Source: Thermococcus gammatolerans EJ3 (GTDB lineage: Archaea; Methanobacteriota_B; Thermococci; Thermococcales; Thermococcaceae). From it: a stretch of 64,000 nt of DNA. Made by a program: the position numbers and the translations under genes. The notes under the pieces are model-generated. The model saw nothing but the letters and a program-made list of their open reading frames with translations, searched no databases and was not told where the DNA came from. The stretch spans positions 186,001 through 250,000 of the forward strand of contig NC_012804.1 in the NCBI RefSeq assembly GCF_000022365.1, written 5' to 3'. The stretch's first letter is position 1, and the number at the start of each line of letters is the position of its first letter. Below are positions 11,914 through 21,348 of this stretch, piece after piece.

Positions 11914-12824
11914 GGGACACTTTCAAGGCTATGACGTTCCCCGCTGTCCTCGCCGTTTTCCTTCTCTTCGCGGGCATGCTCTTTGTGTACTTCACCAACG
12001 CGATGCCGGCTTTCCACCGCTTCGGAATTGACGTCTATCTGAAGAACGTCTGGCGCGCCTCGGAGGAGCCGAGTGAAGAGCTCTACGGTGTCGCCGCCGC
12101 AATATGGGGTAGCGTATACACCTCGCTGATTGCAATAGCCATCGCGCTCCCGCTATCGGTTTCTTATTCAGTTTTCGTCGTTGACTACGCGCCAAAGTGG
12201 CTTAAGAACCCGCTCATCATAATTTCAGACATAATGGCCGGGCTCCCGACGATAATCTACGGCCTCTGGGGAGCCCTCGTCCTCGTTCCTTTCCTCAGGG
12301 AGCACGTCATGAAGCCCCTGTATGAGCACCTTTCGTTCATCCCGCTCTTCTCGTATCCCCCTACAACCGGTTACAGCTACTTCTCGGCGGGCGTACTCCT
12401 CGCGATTATGGTTACCCCCTTCGCCTCGGCTATAATCAGGGAGGCATACTCCATGGTTCCATTCACATACCGCGAGGCCGTTTATGCCCTCGGCGCGACG
12501 AGGTTCGAGGCGACTAAAATTTTAATCGGCTACATAAGACCCGCAATAGTTTCGGGAACGATACTCGCCTTCGGAAGGGCGATAGGTGAGACCGTTGCCG
12601 TGTCCCTCGTCATAGGGAACACCTTCAACATGACCTGGCAGCTCTTCGCCCCCGGTTACACGGTATCGTCGCTCATAGCGAACCAGTTCGGGAACGCCTT
12701 CATCTACGAGTACATGACGCCCGTTCTATATGCCGCTGGCCTTGCGCTCTTCCTCATAGGCCTTGCCGTGAACCTGCTCGGCCTCAGGATTCTGGGGAGG
12801 TGGGAGGAGAATGTCAAAGCTTAA
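11910..12824 (+). CDS. pstC: Phosphate ABC transporter permease PstC
   Basis: 304 residues with about six membrane helices. The cytoplasmic EAA-type loop of ABC permeases is visible around residue 185-205 (YREAVYALGATRFEATKIL), followed by GRAIGETVAVSLVIGN, a PstC/PstA signature. It overlaps the preceding gene and pstA by short stretches, so translation is coupled. With PstA it forms the channel of the high-affinity phosphate importer. Confidence 0.95.
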   Translation: MRDTFKAMTFPAVLAVFLLFAGMLFVYFTNAMPAFHRFGIDVYLKNVWRASEEPSEELYGVAAAIWGSVYTSLIAIAIALPLSVSYSVFVVDYAPKWLKNPLIIISDIMAGLPTIIYGLWGALVLVPFLREHVMKPLYEHLSFIPLFSYPPTTGYSYFSAGVLLAIMVTPFASAIIREAYSMVPFTYREAVYALGATRFEATKILIGYIRPAIVSGTILAFGRAIGETVAVSLVIGNTFNMTWQLFAPGYTVSSLIANQFGNAFIYEYMTPVLYAAGLALFLIGLAVNLLGLRILGRWEENVKA

Positions 12825-13644
12825 CGCGAGAAAGCTGAAAGAGAAAGTGTTCCTTGCCTGCGTTGGGGTCTTAACTTTCCTCGCAATCCTCCCGCTCTTC
12901 CACATCATCCTATCGGTCGCGGCCAGAGGCCTGCCCGTCATAGCGGAGCGCGGAGGGAAGTTCATAACCGGCACGCTCTCCGAAGGTGGCATAGGTCCGG
13001 CCATAGCCGGAACCTTCCTGCTGACGTTTTTGGCGGCTTTATTCGGCCTTCCAGTTGCGTTTCTCGTCGGCCTCTATGCCTACGAGTTTCCGAACAGCAC
13101 CATAGGCAGGTGGACGAAGACGCTCCTTCAGATAATGCTCGAGTTCCCCACGATACTCGTTGGGGTCTTCGTGATGCAGATTCTTGTCATTCCGATGGGA
13201 ACTTACTCGGCCATAGCCGGCGCGCTGGCCCTCGCGATAATCCTCACACCCTACGTCGCCGTCTACACCCACGAGGCCATGCGTGAGATACCGTTCACAT
13301 ACCGCGAGGCGGCCTTTTCGCTCGGACTCACGAGAGCGAAGGTTCTCTTCCGGGTCCTGGCGCCGATGGCGAAGCGAGGAATACTGACGGGAGTCCTAAT
13401 AGGGCTCGCCAAGGTTGCGGGGGAAACAGCACCTCTCCTCTTTACCGCTGGCGGGCTCTACGAGAGCTATCCCGACTCAATCACGAGGCCCGTTGGGGCA
13501 ATACCGCTCCTTATCTACCAGCTCGTCCAGAGCCCGAGTAAGGCCGACCACCAGACCGCGTGGGGGGCCTCGCTCGTTCTCCTGCTGATTTTCCTCGGGA
13601 TATTCATACCCATAAGGCTCAGCCTTAGGGAGGTGAAACTGTGA
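12811..13644 (+). CDS. pstA: Phosphate ABC transporter permease PstA
   Basis: 277 residues, about six membrane helices. The EAA loop reads [19 protein letters not shown] (about 166-184) and is followed by [17 protein letters not shown], typical of PstA. It overlaps pstC by 14 bases and pstB by four. It is the second half of the transmembrane channel with PstC. Confidence 0.95.
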   Translation: MSKLNARKLKEKVFLACVGVLTFLAILPLFHIILSVAARGLPVIAERGGKFITGTLSEGGIGPAIAGTFLLTFLAALFGLPVAFLVGLYAYEFPNSTIGRWTKTLLQIMLEFPTILVGVFVMQILVIPMGTYSAIAGALALAIILTPYVAVYTHEAMREIPFTYREAAFSLGLTRAKVLFRVLAPMAKRGILTGVLIGLAKVAGETAPLLFTAGGLYESYPDSITRPVGAIPLLIYQLVQSPSKADHQTAWGASLVLLLIFLGIFIPIRLSLREVKL

Positions 13645-14399
13645 ACTACGCGATTGAGACGAGGAATTTAAACGTCTACTACAGCTCAAACCACGTCATC
13701 AAGGGCGTTGATCTCGAGATTCCCGAGAAGGGCGTCTTCGCGCTCATGGGGCCGAGCGGCTGCGGAAAGTCGACGATGCTGAGGACGTTCAACAGGCTGA
13801 TAGAGCTCAACGAGAGCGCGAAGGTTGAGGGTGAGGTCAGGCTCTTCGGGAAAAACATCTACTCCCCCGACGTTGACCCGATAGAGGTTAGAAAACAGGT
13901 CGGCATGGTCTTCCAGTATCCGAACCCATTCCCCCACCTGACGATTTACGAGAACGTTGCCATCGGCCTGAAGCTGAACAACCTGCTCCCCAAGGATGAG
14001 ATACCGAAGAGGGTCGAGTGGGCCCTTAAGAAGTCCGCCCTCTGGGAGGAGGTCAAAGACAGGCTCAATGATTACCCCTCCAACCTGTCGGGCGGCCAGA
14101 GGCAGAGGCTCGTAATAGCGAGGGCCCTCGCTATGAAACCAAAAATCCTCCTGATGGACGAGCCAACGGCGAACATAGACCCGGTCGGAACCGCGAAGAT
14201 TGAGGAGCTTTTGTTCGAGCTGAAGGACGAATACACCATAGTCCTCGTTACGCATTCACCAGCGCAGGCGGCGCGCGTTTCCGACTGGGTGGCGTTCCTC
14301 TACCTCGGGAAGCTCATTGAAGTGGGCCCGACGAGGAAGGTCTTCGAGAATCCCGAGCACGAGCTTACCGAGAAGTACGTGACCGGAGCCCTGGGGTGA
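13641..14399 (+). CDS. pstB: Phosphate ABC transporter ATPase PstB
   Basis: 252 residues, the usual PstB length. Walker [10 protein letters not shown] is at about 37-45, the Q-loop lies in [11 protein letters not shown], the signature LSGGQRQR is near 148-155, Walker B is [12 protein letters not shown], and the switch His is in VTHSP. The PstB-specific phrase [11 protein letters not shown] confirms specificity. It couples ATP hydrolysis to phosphate import and overlaps pstA by four bases. Confidence 0.96.
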   Translation: MNYAIETRNLNVYYSSNHVIKGVDLEIPEKGVFALMGPSGCGKSTMLRTFNRLIELNESAKVEGEVRLFGKNIYSPDVDPIEVRKQVGMVFQYPNPFPHLTIYENVAIGLKLNNLLPKDEIPKRVEWALKKSALWEEVKDRLNDYPSNLSGGQRQRLVIARALAMKPKILLMDEPTANIDPVGTAKIEELLFELKDEYTIVLVTHSPAQAARVSDWVAFLYLGKLIEVGPTRKVFENPEHELTEKYVTGALG

Positions 14400-14405
14400 T
14401 TTTGA

Positions 14406-14996
14406 ATGAGAAAACTACTCGATATGGGGATTGAACAGCTGAAGAAGATGATTAGGGAGATGGCGAACGGCTCGGTTGAGGCCCTCGAATCGGCGAGGAG
14501 GAGCATAGAAGGCGACTTCGACTCCGCTGAAGAGATATCGAGCAGGCTCCACATAATAAGGTCTGACGTCCTCGAGCTTGCCACTGAGTTACTCGTCCGC
14601 TACTCGCCTGTTGCGAGTGACCTGCGCTTCATCCAGAGCGCCATAGACGTCTCCTACGACCTCTACAGGATTTCGAGGTACGCGATGGAGATAGAGAGGA
14701 CGGCGAGGATCGTGAAAGGCCCCGTGGAGCTGTCGAGGAAGGCCTTTCCCCTGACGGAAGAGGCGGTTAGACTCTCAGTCGACGCCTTCAGGGAGCTCGA
14801 CGAGACCCTCGTGGGAAGGCTCCTCGAGCTCGACAGGATTATCGACGACTACTACCTGCGCTCCCTCGAAGCGCTCAACGAGAACCCCGAGAAGGCCGCG
14901 GACGCGCTGATAATGCGCCACCTCGAAAGGATAAGCGACCACGCCAAGGAGATAGGGGCCAAGGTCGTTTACATAAAGGAGGGCAGGCGGATGTAA
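14406..14996 (+). CDS. phoU: PhoU-like phosphate signalling protein
   Basis: 196 residues, all-helical, six bases after pstB. Two related three-helix units are visible, with acidic metal-binding patches such as DLYRISRYAMEIERTARI and the end motif LIMRHLERISDHAKEIGAK, which match the PhoU E/DxxxD pattern. PhoU proteins restrain PstSCAB and relay phosphate status; in archaea the downstream partner is not known. It is the last gene of the operon. Confidence 0.9.
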   Translation: MRKLLDMGIEQLKKMIREMANGSVEALESARRSIEGDFDSAEEISSRLHIIRSDVLELATELLVRYSPVASDLRFIQSAIDVSYDLYRISRYAMEIERTARIVKGPVELSRKAFPLTEEAVRLSVDAFRELDETLVGRLLELDRIIDDYYLRSLEALNENPEKAADALIMRHLERISDHAKEIGAKVVYIKEGRRM

Positions 14997-15122
14997 GTCA
15001 AAGCAGAAAGTCATGTTCTGTAGTTCTTGGTGGAACTTATCAGCGTTTCAAGGGCCAATTAATCTCCAGTACGCGGGACAAAAGTAATAAGGGGGAACGC
15101 CAAATGTAAAACGGTGGTGATC

Positions 15123-16067
15123 GTGAAGAAGGTCCTCGTGAAGGAAAACCCAATCGGTCTAATGGTTATGGGCGTGGTGTTCGCCCTGTTTTTTGCGTTC
15201 ATAGCCACTTCCGTTCTCACCTCCTTCGGCTCTTTTGCACCCGCTGGCTTCGGAATGGCTTTCATACTCTTTCCCCTTCTCTTTGTGGGGATACTCCTCT
15301 TCGTTGGGGGCAGACTGCTGGCAGGGGGAAAGAAGGCCTCCAGCCTGTTCAGCCAGGCCACCGTCTCGGAAACCTCAATCAGCTTTCCGGAGGAGCTTGA
15401 GTACGAGGTTGGAAGGGTTTTCCTTGAAGGTTACTGGACTTACACCACGACGAGCACCGGGAGCGGAACAACGAGCAGCAGGAACTACCGCACGAGAAGG
15501 AGTTTCAGGCCCGCCGGCAAGGCTCGCGGTCTTGAGGTTGAACTTCCGAAGGAACCCTTCAGGATCGAGCTCAAGGCGGATGGAACGGGAACCATCGACG
15601 CTCCTGCTATAAGGATCCTCAGCGAACCCTACAAGAACGCCCTCGTTATCTTTCTTACCGATGAGGGCTTGGTTGAAGGAGAGAGTAGCCTAAACCTCAG
15701 CAAGGGAAACGACATGGTGCAGGTTACGTTCAGGGGCGAGGGGAAGATGCTCAGGGGGAGAGTTTGGGCGGAGCTCTCCAAGGCCAGGGGAGTCCGTATT
15801 GAGTACGGCTCCGGAAACCTGTGGAAAACGGTTGCCAAAGGCAAGGGGAGTTTTGAGTTTTCCTTCTCCACCCTTCCAGAGGAGAAAATTCTCATCTTCT
15901 CTCACTACAATACGGTAACGCCTCTTTCAATCCTTAAAAAGCTGGGAGGGGGCCCCATGATCCTTGGACACGGGACCTTTGAGCTCAAGGCGGTATTGGA
16001 TGTTCCGCTCGCGAGGGACATCGTTGAGAGGGCGATCTTTGAGGTCGTGCTTCCCCATGAGGGCTAA
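15123..16067 (+). CDS. Membrane protein of unknown function, tandem paralogue 1
   Basis: 314 residues from a GTG at 15123 with GGTGGTGATC upstream; GTG codons at 15114/15117 are alternatives. Two N-terminal membrane helices (about 10-35 and 42-60) are followed by a beta-rich soluble domain. A short Thr/Ser/Gly-rich loop occurs near residue 105. The soluble domain shares many positions with the next gene: LEYEVGR, GTIDAPAIRI, ALVIFLTDEG, LSKARGVRI, LPEEKIL and GHGTFELKAVLDVP. No known domain recognised. The pair looks like a lineage-specific duplication. Confidence 0.7.
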   Translation: MKKVLVKENPIGLMVMGVVFALFFAFIATSVLTSFGSFAPAGFGMAFILFPLLFVGILLFVGGRLLAGGKKASSLFSQATVSETSISFPEELEYEVGRVFLEGYWTYTTTSTGSGTTSSRNYRTRRSFRPAGKARGLEVELPKEPFRIELKADGTGTIDAPAIRILSEPYKNALVIFLTDEGLVEGESSLNLSKGNDMVQVTFRGEGKMLRGRVWAELSKARGVRIEYGSGNLWKTVAKGKGSFEFSFSTLPEEKILIFSHYNTVTPLSILKKLGGGPMILGHGTFELKAVLDVPLARDIVERAIFEVVLPHEG

Positions 16068-16069
16068 GG

Positions 16070-17005
16070 ATGAGAGTTGTTCCCCTCTCTCCTAAGTTCT
16101 TTCCCCGTTTTTCCACGCTCGCGGCTCTCGCCCTGCTCTTTTCCGCCGTGCTCTTGAAGCTGTACCTTTCGCATTTTGAACAGCCTGTGAACGTGGGTAG
16201 CGTGGATAGGCTCCTAATCGGGGCGGCCTTCCTGATCCTCACAGCCGCGATCGGATGGATTATCTCCCAGAGCCGCAGAGCTTTTTCCTTTGTCGGCACC
16301 GTTTCTGTCTCCGGGAATTCTCTCGTTCTGTCGGAGAAGGTCGAATACGAAACGGGTCGGCTTCTCATCGAGGGACGCTCATATTATCTCGGAAAGGGGA
16401 GGCACTACCAGATTGAGAGGAGGTTTGTTAAGTCTTCCTCCGGGAAGGGGTCTGAGATCGTTCCTATATGGGACGAGTTCTTCGTCGAGATAAACGGTGA
16501 TGGGATCGGCTACTTCAACGCACCCGCTGTTCTTATAAAAACCGGGAAGTACTCTGGGCTGGCCTTGATATTCCTTACGTCAAGGAGCGAAACCCGCTTT
16601 CGGGATACTATGCACCTTGAGATAAACGGGGAGGAAGCGACGGTTGAATATCACTTTGATGGAGGTGTCCTCAGGGGTGTTGTTCATTCCTGGCTCTCGA
16701 AGGCGAGGGGGATTAGACTCTACATCTCTGGTGGAGGAGGTGAAGTTAAGAAGAAGCTCGGAGGGGGCAGGGAGTTTGAGTTCAGTTACCGACTCCTCCC
16801 AGAGGAGGACACGGTTCTTGTTGCCCCCTTCCGCTTCATTACTCCCATGATGATACTGGGTAACCTCGGCGGGTTTTTGCCGTCTCCCCGCGAGGGCCTT
16901 CTTTTCGGGCACGGAACGTACGAGCTGAAGGCCGTTTTGAACGTACCTTTCGGAAGGGACGTCGTTGAGAAAGTGACCTTCAGGATTGAAGCCGGTAAAA
17001 ACTAA
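16070..17005 (+). CDS. Membrane protein of unknown function, tandem paralogue 2
   Basis: 311 residues, starting three bases after the previous stop. The layout is the same: two N-terminal membrane helices, then a beta-rich domain whose landmark phrases VEYETGR, YFNAPAVLI, ALIFLTSRSE, WLSKARGIRL, LLPEEDTVL and GHGTYELKAVLNVPFGRD align in order with its neighbour. The two genes form one transcription unit and converge with trpS. Confidence 0.7.
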   Translation: MRVVPLSPKFFPRFSTLAALALLFSAVLLKLYLSHFEQPVNVGSVDRLLIGAAFLILTAAIGWIISQSRRAFSFVGTVSVSGNSLVLSEKVEYETGRLLIEGRSYYLGKGRHYQIERRFVKSSSGKGSEIVPIWDEFFVEINGDGIGYFNAPAVLIKTGKYSGLALIFLTSRSETRFRDTMHLEINGEEATVEYHFDGGVLRGVVHSWLSKARGIRLYISGGGGEVKKKLGGGREFEFSYRLLPEEDTVLVAPFRFITPMMILGNLGGFLPSPREGLLFGHGTYELKAVLNVPFGRDVVEKVTFRIEAGKN

Positions 17006-17033
17006 TGAAAAGACTGATCTGTGAAGAATCTAA

Positions 17034-18179
17034 TCACCGGAGCTTCTCGGGGATGGCCCTCTCCCACTGCTCCCTCGCGAGCTCACCTGTGTATTTGAAC
17101 TTCTCCACCTTCTTCTCGGCCTCCTTGCGCTTCTTCTGGTGCTCCTTCAGGAACTCCTGCACCTTCTTGATGAGGTAGCGCTTGCACTCACCGCACGTCA
17201 GCTCTCCAGCTTTACACGCGTGGTAGCGCTCCATCAGCTTCTTGTCGTCCTCTTCGAAGAAGATCTCCAGCCACTTGAAGACGACGCACTTCTCCGGGTT
17301 CCCGCCCTTCTCCCTCTGCTCCTTTAAAGTGGGCTGACCGCCGGTTAGGGCGAACCTCCAGATTTTCTTTCCAGCTTCCTCGGGGTCGTCGGTGAGGTAA
17401 ACCGCTGTCTCGGGTTTGGACGCGCTCATCTTCCCCTCAAGACCCGTCAGCGGTGGGACGAACTTCGAGTGGAGCGCAGCTGTCTTGTAGTAGCCGAGGC
17501 TCTCGGCGAAGTCCCTCTGGAGCCTCCAGTAGGGGTCCTGGTCAATTGCTGCCGGAATTAAACAGCGCTTCCTCTCGAAGAAGGTCGGTGCGGCCTGTAT
17601 GGCAGGATAGAAAATCATTCCAATCTTGCTCTGCTCGTTGAAGCCGAAGACAGCTTTGGCCATTGAGTAGTTTATCTTCTTCGCTATAGGCAGGGCCATC
17701 TCGTAGATTTTGGTGAACTCGCTGTCCTGGAAGATGAAAGTCTTGTCGGGGTCGAAGCCGACCGCTATGATGTCGAGGATGTTTTCATAGGCCCAGCGCT
17801 TGGTCTCGTCCAGGGTGAGGTTCTTGAAGAGGAACTTCTCGTCGTCGGTTATCTGTATGTAAAGGTTGACGCCGAACTTCTCCTGGAGCCACTTGGTGGC
17901 GTAGAAGGGGATTATGTGGCCTATGTGCATCGGCCCGCTCGGGCCCCTCCCCGTGTACAGGAAGAAGCCCCTTCCGCTCTCGTAGTCCTCCAAAATCTTG
18001 TCGTAGTCCCTGTGGGAGAAGAAGAAGCGCCTGCGGAAGTAAATGGGCAATTCGCTCTTCGTGAGCCTTGCGGTCCTCTCAAGCAGCTCGTCCGTCAGCG
18101 GGCTGGTTCCGAACTGCTCTATCAGCTTGTCGTAGTCCACCATGCCCTCAACGTCCCAGGGGGTAACCTTAAACTCCAA
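17034..18179 (-). CDS. trpS: Tryptophan--tRNA ligase
   Basis: 381 residues, class I aminoacyl-tRNA synthetase. The HIGH-type motif lies in GPSGPMHIGHIIPF (about 80) and the KMSKS motif appears as KMSASKPE (about 255-262), as in archaeal/eukaryotic TrpRS. Four Cys near the C-terminus (HACKAGELTCGECKRY) are a known feature of the Pyrococcus-type enzyme. I prefer the TTG at 18179: GGAGGTG sits six bases before it, and the archaeal orthologues begin near EFKVTPWDVEG. An ATG at 18194 in frame would contain that ribosome site. Confidence 0.94.
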   Translation of the reverse strand: MEFKVTPWDVEGMVDYDKLIEQFGTSPLTDELLERTARLTKSELPIYFRRRFFFSHRDYDKILEDYESGRGFFLYTGRGPSGPMHIGHIIPFYATKWLQEKFGVNLYIQITDDEKFLFKNLTLDETKRWAYENILDIIAVGFDPDKTFIFQDSEFTKIYEMALPIAKKINYSMAKAVFGFNEQSKIGMIFYPAIQAAPTFFERKRCLIPAAIDQDPYWRLQRDFAESLGYYKTAALHSKFVPPLTGLEGKMSASKPETAVYLTDDPEEAGKKIWRFALTGGQPTLKEQREKGGNPEKCVVFKWLEIFFEEDDKKLMERYHACKAGELTCGECKRYLIKKVQEFLKEHQKKRKEAEKKVEKFKYTGELAREQWERAIPEKLR

Positions 18180-18330
18180 TTTCAACACCTCCATTTCCAG
18201 TGGAAACGAAACTCGTGGCTAAGGCGGTACAGAAGAGAGGGACTTCACCAAAGCCAAAAACAACCACCGAGCATGGGAAGAGAAAGGGAAGAGGAGAATT
18301 TAAAGTTTTTGGAAACCGCTCTCACGAAAT

Positions 18331-18339
18331 TCTTAAAAA
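18331..18339 (+). promoter_or_regulatory. TATA box giving a leaderless transcript
   Basis: TCTTAAAAA is centred about 26 bases before the ATG at 18362, and no ribosome site precedes that ATG, so transcription probably starts at the A of the start codon. Confidence 0.45.
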
Positions 18340-18361
18340 CTCTAATCGCGTTTATATAATC

Positions 18362-19768
18362 ATGCTTAGAGAATTTGTCAACCGTCGGGAGGAGATAAAG
18401 ACACTCAAAGACCTGTGGCGCAAAGAGGGATTAACGCTCGCTCTCGTTTACGGAAGGAGAAGGGTTGGAAAGACGAGGCTTCTTGAAGAGTTTTCGCGGG
18501 ACAAGAACAGGGTGTTCGTGATATTTGAGGACAAGCCGAGGGAATACAACTTCAGACTCCTCTCCAAGAAGGTTTCCGAGTTCATTGGATTCAACGTTGA
18601 GGTGAGAGATTTTCCGTCGCTGTTCGCCCTGCTGAAAAGACTGACGAACGAAAGGGTTCTCGTAGTCCTCGACGAGTTCTCCTACCTAATCAAAAAAGAC
18701 AGAGGGGTACTCAGCGAGCTCTCGCGGGCCATAGAAGAGAACAGAGACCTCAACGCACTCATAGTGGTGTCGGGTTCCCACGTCTCCCTGCTTGAGCGCG
18801 AGTTCTTCGACTATTCGAGCCCCATCTACGGAAGGAGCGACGCCAACATCAAGGTCCGGCCGCTGAAGTTCAAGCACCTTTACGAATGGTTCAACGCGAG
18901 TACGGAAGACCTCGTGAAAATATACTCAGTTACTGGTGGAACGCCCAAGTACCTCGAATTCTTCAGCGGGAGGAACGTCGAGGAGGAGATAAAAGCCAAC
19001 TTCTTCAACTCCTCGGCCTTTCTCTTCAGGGAAGCAAGGGCGCTCCTGAGTGAAGAGCTGAGGGAGCTGTCCACTTATCTGGCCATACTCGAGGCGATAG
19101 CGAGGGGGAACACAAAGGTTACCCAGATAGCGAACTTCTGCTACATGAAGGAGAATCAGGTTGTGCCTTATCTCCGGGTTCTCGGCGAGCTCGGAATAGT
19201 GAGGAAGGTAACTCCCCTCTTTGGGAAGAAGGGAATCTACGAGATAGCCGACAACTACTTCCTCTTCTGGTCGCGCTTTGTGAGCCCTTACTACGAGGAG
19301 ATTGAGGGAAACTTCACCGAGGCCGCCGTTTTCGACTTCGAAAGGAACTTCAACACCTTCCTCGGAAGGCCCTTCGAGGAAATCGCAAGGGAGTTCCTGA
19401 TTGAGGCCAACCGAAAGAACCTCCTGCCGTTCCGCTTCACCAAGCTCGGCAGGTGGTGGCGCAGAGGGGAGGAAATAGACATCGTGGCTCTCGACGAAGG
19501 CTCGAAAAAGGCCCTATTCGTCGAGGTCAAGTGGAGCGACCTGACGGCGGGAAAGGCGAGAAAAGTCCTGAGACAGCTCGAAAAGAAAGCCGAGCTCGTT
19601 GGATTGGAGGACTACGAGAAGCACTATGGAATAATCGCAAAGAGAATCGAGGGGAAGGAAAACCTTGGGCTGGCCTTTGACCTGGGGGATTTTGACGAGG
19701 TCTTTACCAAGCGCTTAAGCAAAACGGCAGGGAGTAATGATAGCTTGAGCATCGGGGGCGAGAGCTAA
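18362..19768 (+). CDS. Archaeal AAA ATPase with DUF234 nuclease-like C-terminus
   Basis: 468 residues from the ATG at 18362. Walker A GRRRVGKTRLLEE lies at about 31-43 and Walker B VLVVLDEFSYL near 100-110, with a sensor-like VVSGSHVSLLE. A winged-helix segment (about 240-300) follows. The C-terminal domain shows EEIDIVALD then ALFVEVKW, the D...ExK pattern of PD-(D/E)XK nucleases that defines DUF234. These genes are numerous, often mobile, and of unproven role in Thermococcales. A longer frame begins at 18200 but lacks start signals and overlaps the trpS promoter. Confidence 0.85.
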   Translation: MLREFVNRREEIKTLKDLWRKEGLTLALVYGRRRVGKTRLLEEFSRDKNRVFVIFEDKPREYNFRLLSKKVSEFIGFNVEVRDFPSLFALLKRLTNERVLVVLDEFSYLIKKDRGVLSELSRAIEENRDLNALIVVSGSHVSLLEREFFDYSSPIYGRSDANIKVRPLKFKHLYEWFNASTEDLVKIYSVTGGTPKYLEFFSGRNVEEEIKANFFNSSAFLFREARALLSEELRELSTYLAILEAIARGNTKVTQIANFCYMKENQVVPYLRVLGELGIVRKVTPLFGKKGIYEIADNYFLFWSRFVSPYYEEIEGNFTEAAVFDFERNFNTFLGRPFEEIAREFLIEANRKNLLPFRFTKLGRWWRRGEEIDIVALDEGSKKALFVEVKWSDLTAGKARKVLRQLEKKAELVGLEDYEKHYGIIAKRIEGKENLGLAFDLGDFDEVFTKRLSKTAGSNDSLSIGGES

Positions 19769-19829
19769 CTAGCCTAGATTTTTGGAAAAGGTTAAAGTTG
19801 GGATGACAAAGATTCAGTAGGGTGAGAGA

Positions 19830-20021
19830 ATGGAAGTGGTTGTCGAAGCCGTCTATGAGAACGGCGTCCTGAAGCCTAAGAAAAAGCTCAACCTTCCTGA
19901 GGGGAGTGAGGTCAGAATTAAGATAGTCCCAACAAGAGTGTCCGAGAGGACCTTTGGGATAGCGAAGATGAGCAAGAGGGAAATTGACGAGATAATCGAG
20001 GAGATTGAAGATGAATGGTGA
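19830..20021 (+). CDS. VapB-type antitoxin (DUF104 / AF2212-like)
   Basis: 63 residues. The beta-rich start VVVEAVYENGVLKPKKKLNLPEGSEVRI is the hallmark of the AF2212/DUF104 small proteins found upstream of PIN toxins, and an acidic helical tail (EIDEIIEEIEDEW) probably wraps the toxin. GGGTGAGAGA precedes the ATG. It overlaps the toxin gene by 11 bases. Confidence 0.85.
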   Translation: MEVVVEAVYENGVLKPKKKLNLPEGSEVRIKIVPTRVSERTFGIAKMSKREIDEIIEEIEDEW

Positions 20022-20454
20022 GATGAACGTCTTCTTTGATTCCAACGTTCTAATATACCATCTCGGTGGAGTAGAACTGGCAAAGCCCCTCATTGAGAGC
20101 GTGGAAGATGGTAGGATTAAGGGATTCATTAATCCCATCGTTGCTTCTGAGGTCCTATTCTTTTATGTAAAGGCCAAGACAGGTTTAAAATCCTACGAAA
20201 TCAAGAAAAAGCCGTCAGTTCTTGCAGATATCAAGCTTGAGCCCGTCTTTGAGCTGTTTTCACTCTTCAACATGCTCGATGTCAACTCAGAGATTGTCAA
20301 AAACTCGAAGAGGGCAATGGAAAGTTATTATCTGCTTCCCAACGATGCCCTAATAGTCTCGACCTGCGAGTTCTATGGAATACGGAGAATAGCAACGTTT
20401 GACGAGGATTTCAAGCGTGTCAAATGGCTGGAGATTATCAGCAACCAACAATGA
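20011..20454 (+). CDS. VapC-type PIN-domain toxin
   Basis: 147 residues from ATG 20011; another ATG at 20023 is possible. PIN ribonuclease landmarks are FFDSNVLIYHL (first Asp), the Glu of VASEVLFF, NDALIVSTC, and TFDEDFKRV (last Asp residues), so the acidic catalytic set is intact. Paired with the preceding antitoxin gene, it is a complete VapBC module expected to cleave RNA when freed. Confidence 0.88.
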   Translation: MNGEMNVFFDSNVLIYHLGGVELAKPLIESVEDGRIKGFINPIVASEVLFFYVKAKTGLKSYEIKKKPSVLADIKLEPVFELFSLFNMLDVNSEIVKNSKRAMESYYLLPNDALIVSTCEFYGIRRIATFDEDFKRVKWLEIISNQQ

Positions 20455-20473
20455 ATACTCGAAAAGGAAAGCC

Positions 20474-20481
20474 CATAAAAA
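20474..20481 (+). promoter_or_regulatory. TATA-like box for transporter gene
   Basis: CATAAAAA about 25 bases before the ATG at 20503, which lacks a ribosome site; a leaderless mRNA is likely. Confidence 0.35.
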
Positions 20482-20502
20482 CTCCACTGCTCATCCTCAT
20501 TC

Positions 20503-21348
20503 ATGGACCGCGAAACCGAGGGAACGCTCTTAGCTCTCATCGTGCTAATCCTGCTCGGCCTCGAGCCGGTCGTAATCAAGGCCAACCCGGTTAACCCATT
20601 CGCCTTCGCCTCGCTGTCCGCCTTAATAGCCTCGCTAATCCTCTGGCCTGTTATACTTCTCAGCGGTCGGGCGAGAGAAATCCGAGAGAAGCCGGCAGAG
20701 CTGAGGAGGGCCTTTCTAACGGGCCTTTTCGCGACGGCGATAGCCTACTCGCTGTTCTCCTACGGGACGAGACTGAGCACTGCTATAAACTCGGCAATAC
20801 TAACGCGCTTCGAGGTCTTTTATTCATTCCTCATTTCGTGGCTCCTCTTGAGGGAGAGGATAACTGGAAGAGCGGTGGCTTCGGCCCTGGCCCTAATCGC
20901 GGGCGTCTTCCTCGTGGTTGCGCAGGGAAAGAGACTAGAGATCCTGAGGGGCGACGTTCTGCTCCTCCTAACTCCCCTCTTCTGGCAGCTCGGGCACGCG
21001 ATAGCCAAGAGAACCGATTACAACCCATTAACGATAGCAACGCTGAGGAACACCTTCGGCGGGCTTCTCCTCCTCATACCGGCCGTTGCGACGGGCTTTG
21101 CCTTCACGAAGCTCGCGCTGGCGGAGGGGCTGATAATAGCGCTCACCCAGAGCCTCTGGTATTTAGCGATAGCGCGGATTAACCTCTCGAAGGCGACGGC
21201 GATTCTAACGCCCGCGCCCGCTTTGACTGCCCTCGTCTCGATTGCTCTCCTCGGCGAGAGGGTAACCCTCTATCACCTCGCGGGCTTAGCCTTAATAACC
21301 CTCGGAACGTTAGCCATCAGCAGAGAGGAGGGCGGGGTGAGAGAATGA
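20503..21348 (+). CDS. EamA-family (DMT) transporter
   Basis: 281 residues, about ten membrane helices arranged as two repeated EamA units of five (first about 5-135, second about 148-275). The second repeat ends in the usual ALVSIALLGERVTLYHLAGLAL-like helix pair. DMT carriers export or import small metabolites, and substrate cannot be told. It overlaps the following hydrolase gene by four bases. Confidence 0.85.
   Translation: MDRETEGTLLALIVLILLGLEPVVIKANPVNPFAFASLSALIASLILWPVILLSGRAREIREKPAELRRAFLTGLFATAIAYSLFSYGTRLSTAINSAILTRFEVFYSFLISWLLLRERITGRAVASALALIAGVFLVVAQGKRLEILRGDVLLLLTPLFWQLGHAIAKRTDYNPLTIATLRNTFGGLLLLIPAVATGFAFTKLALAEGLIIALTQSLWYLAIARINLSKATAILTPAPALTALVSIALLGERVTLYHLAGLALITLGTLAISREEGGVRE

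Noticed and set aside
18200-18361. N-terminal extension of the DUF234 ATPase
   Set aside because: It would start within the trpS promoter region, lacks ribosome site, and the region before 18362 holds TATA-like sequence; the family begins at the LREFVNRREE segment.
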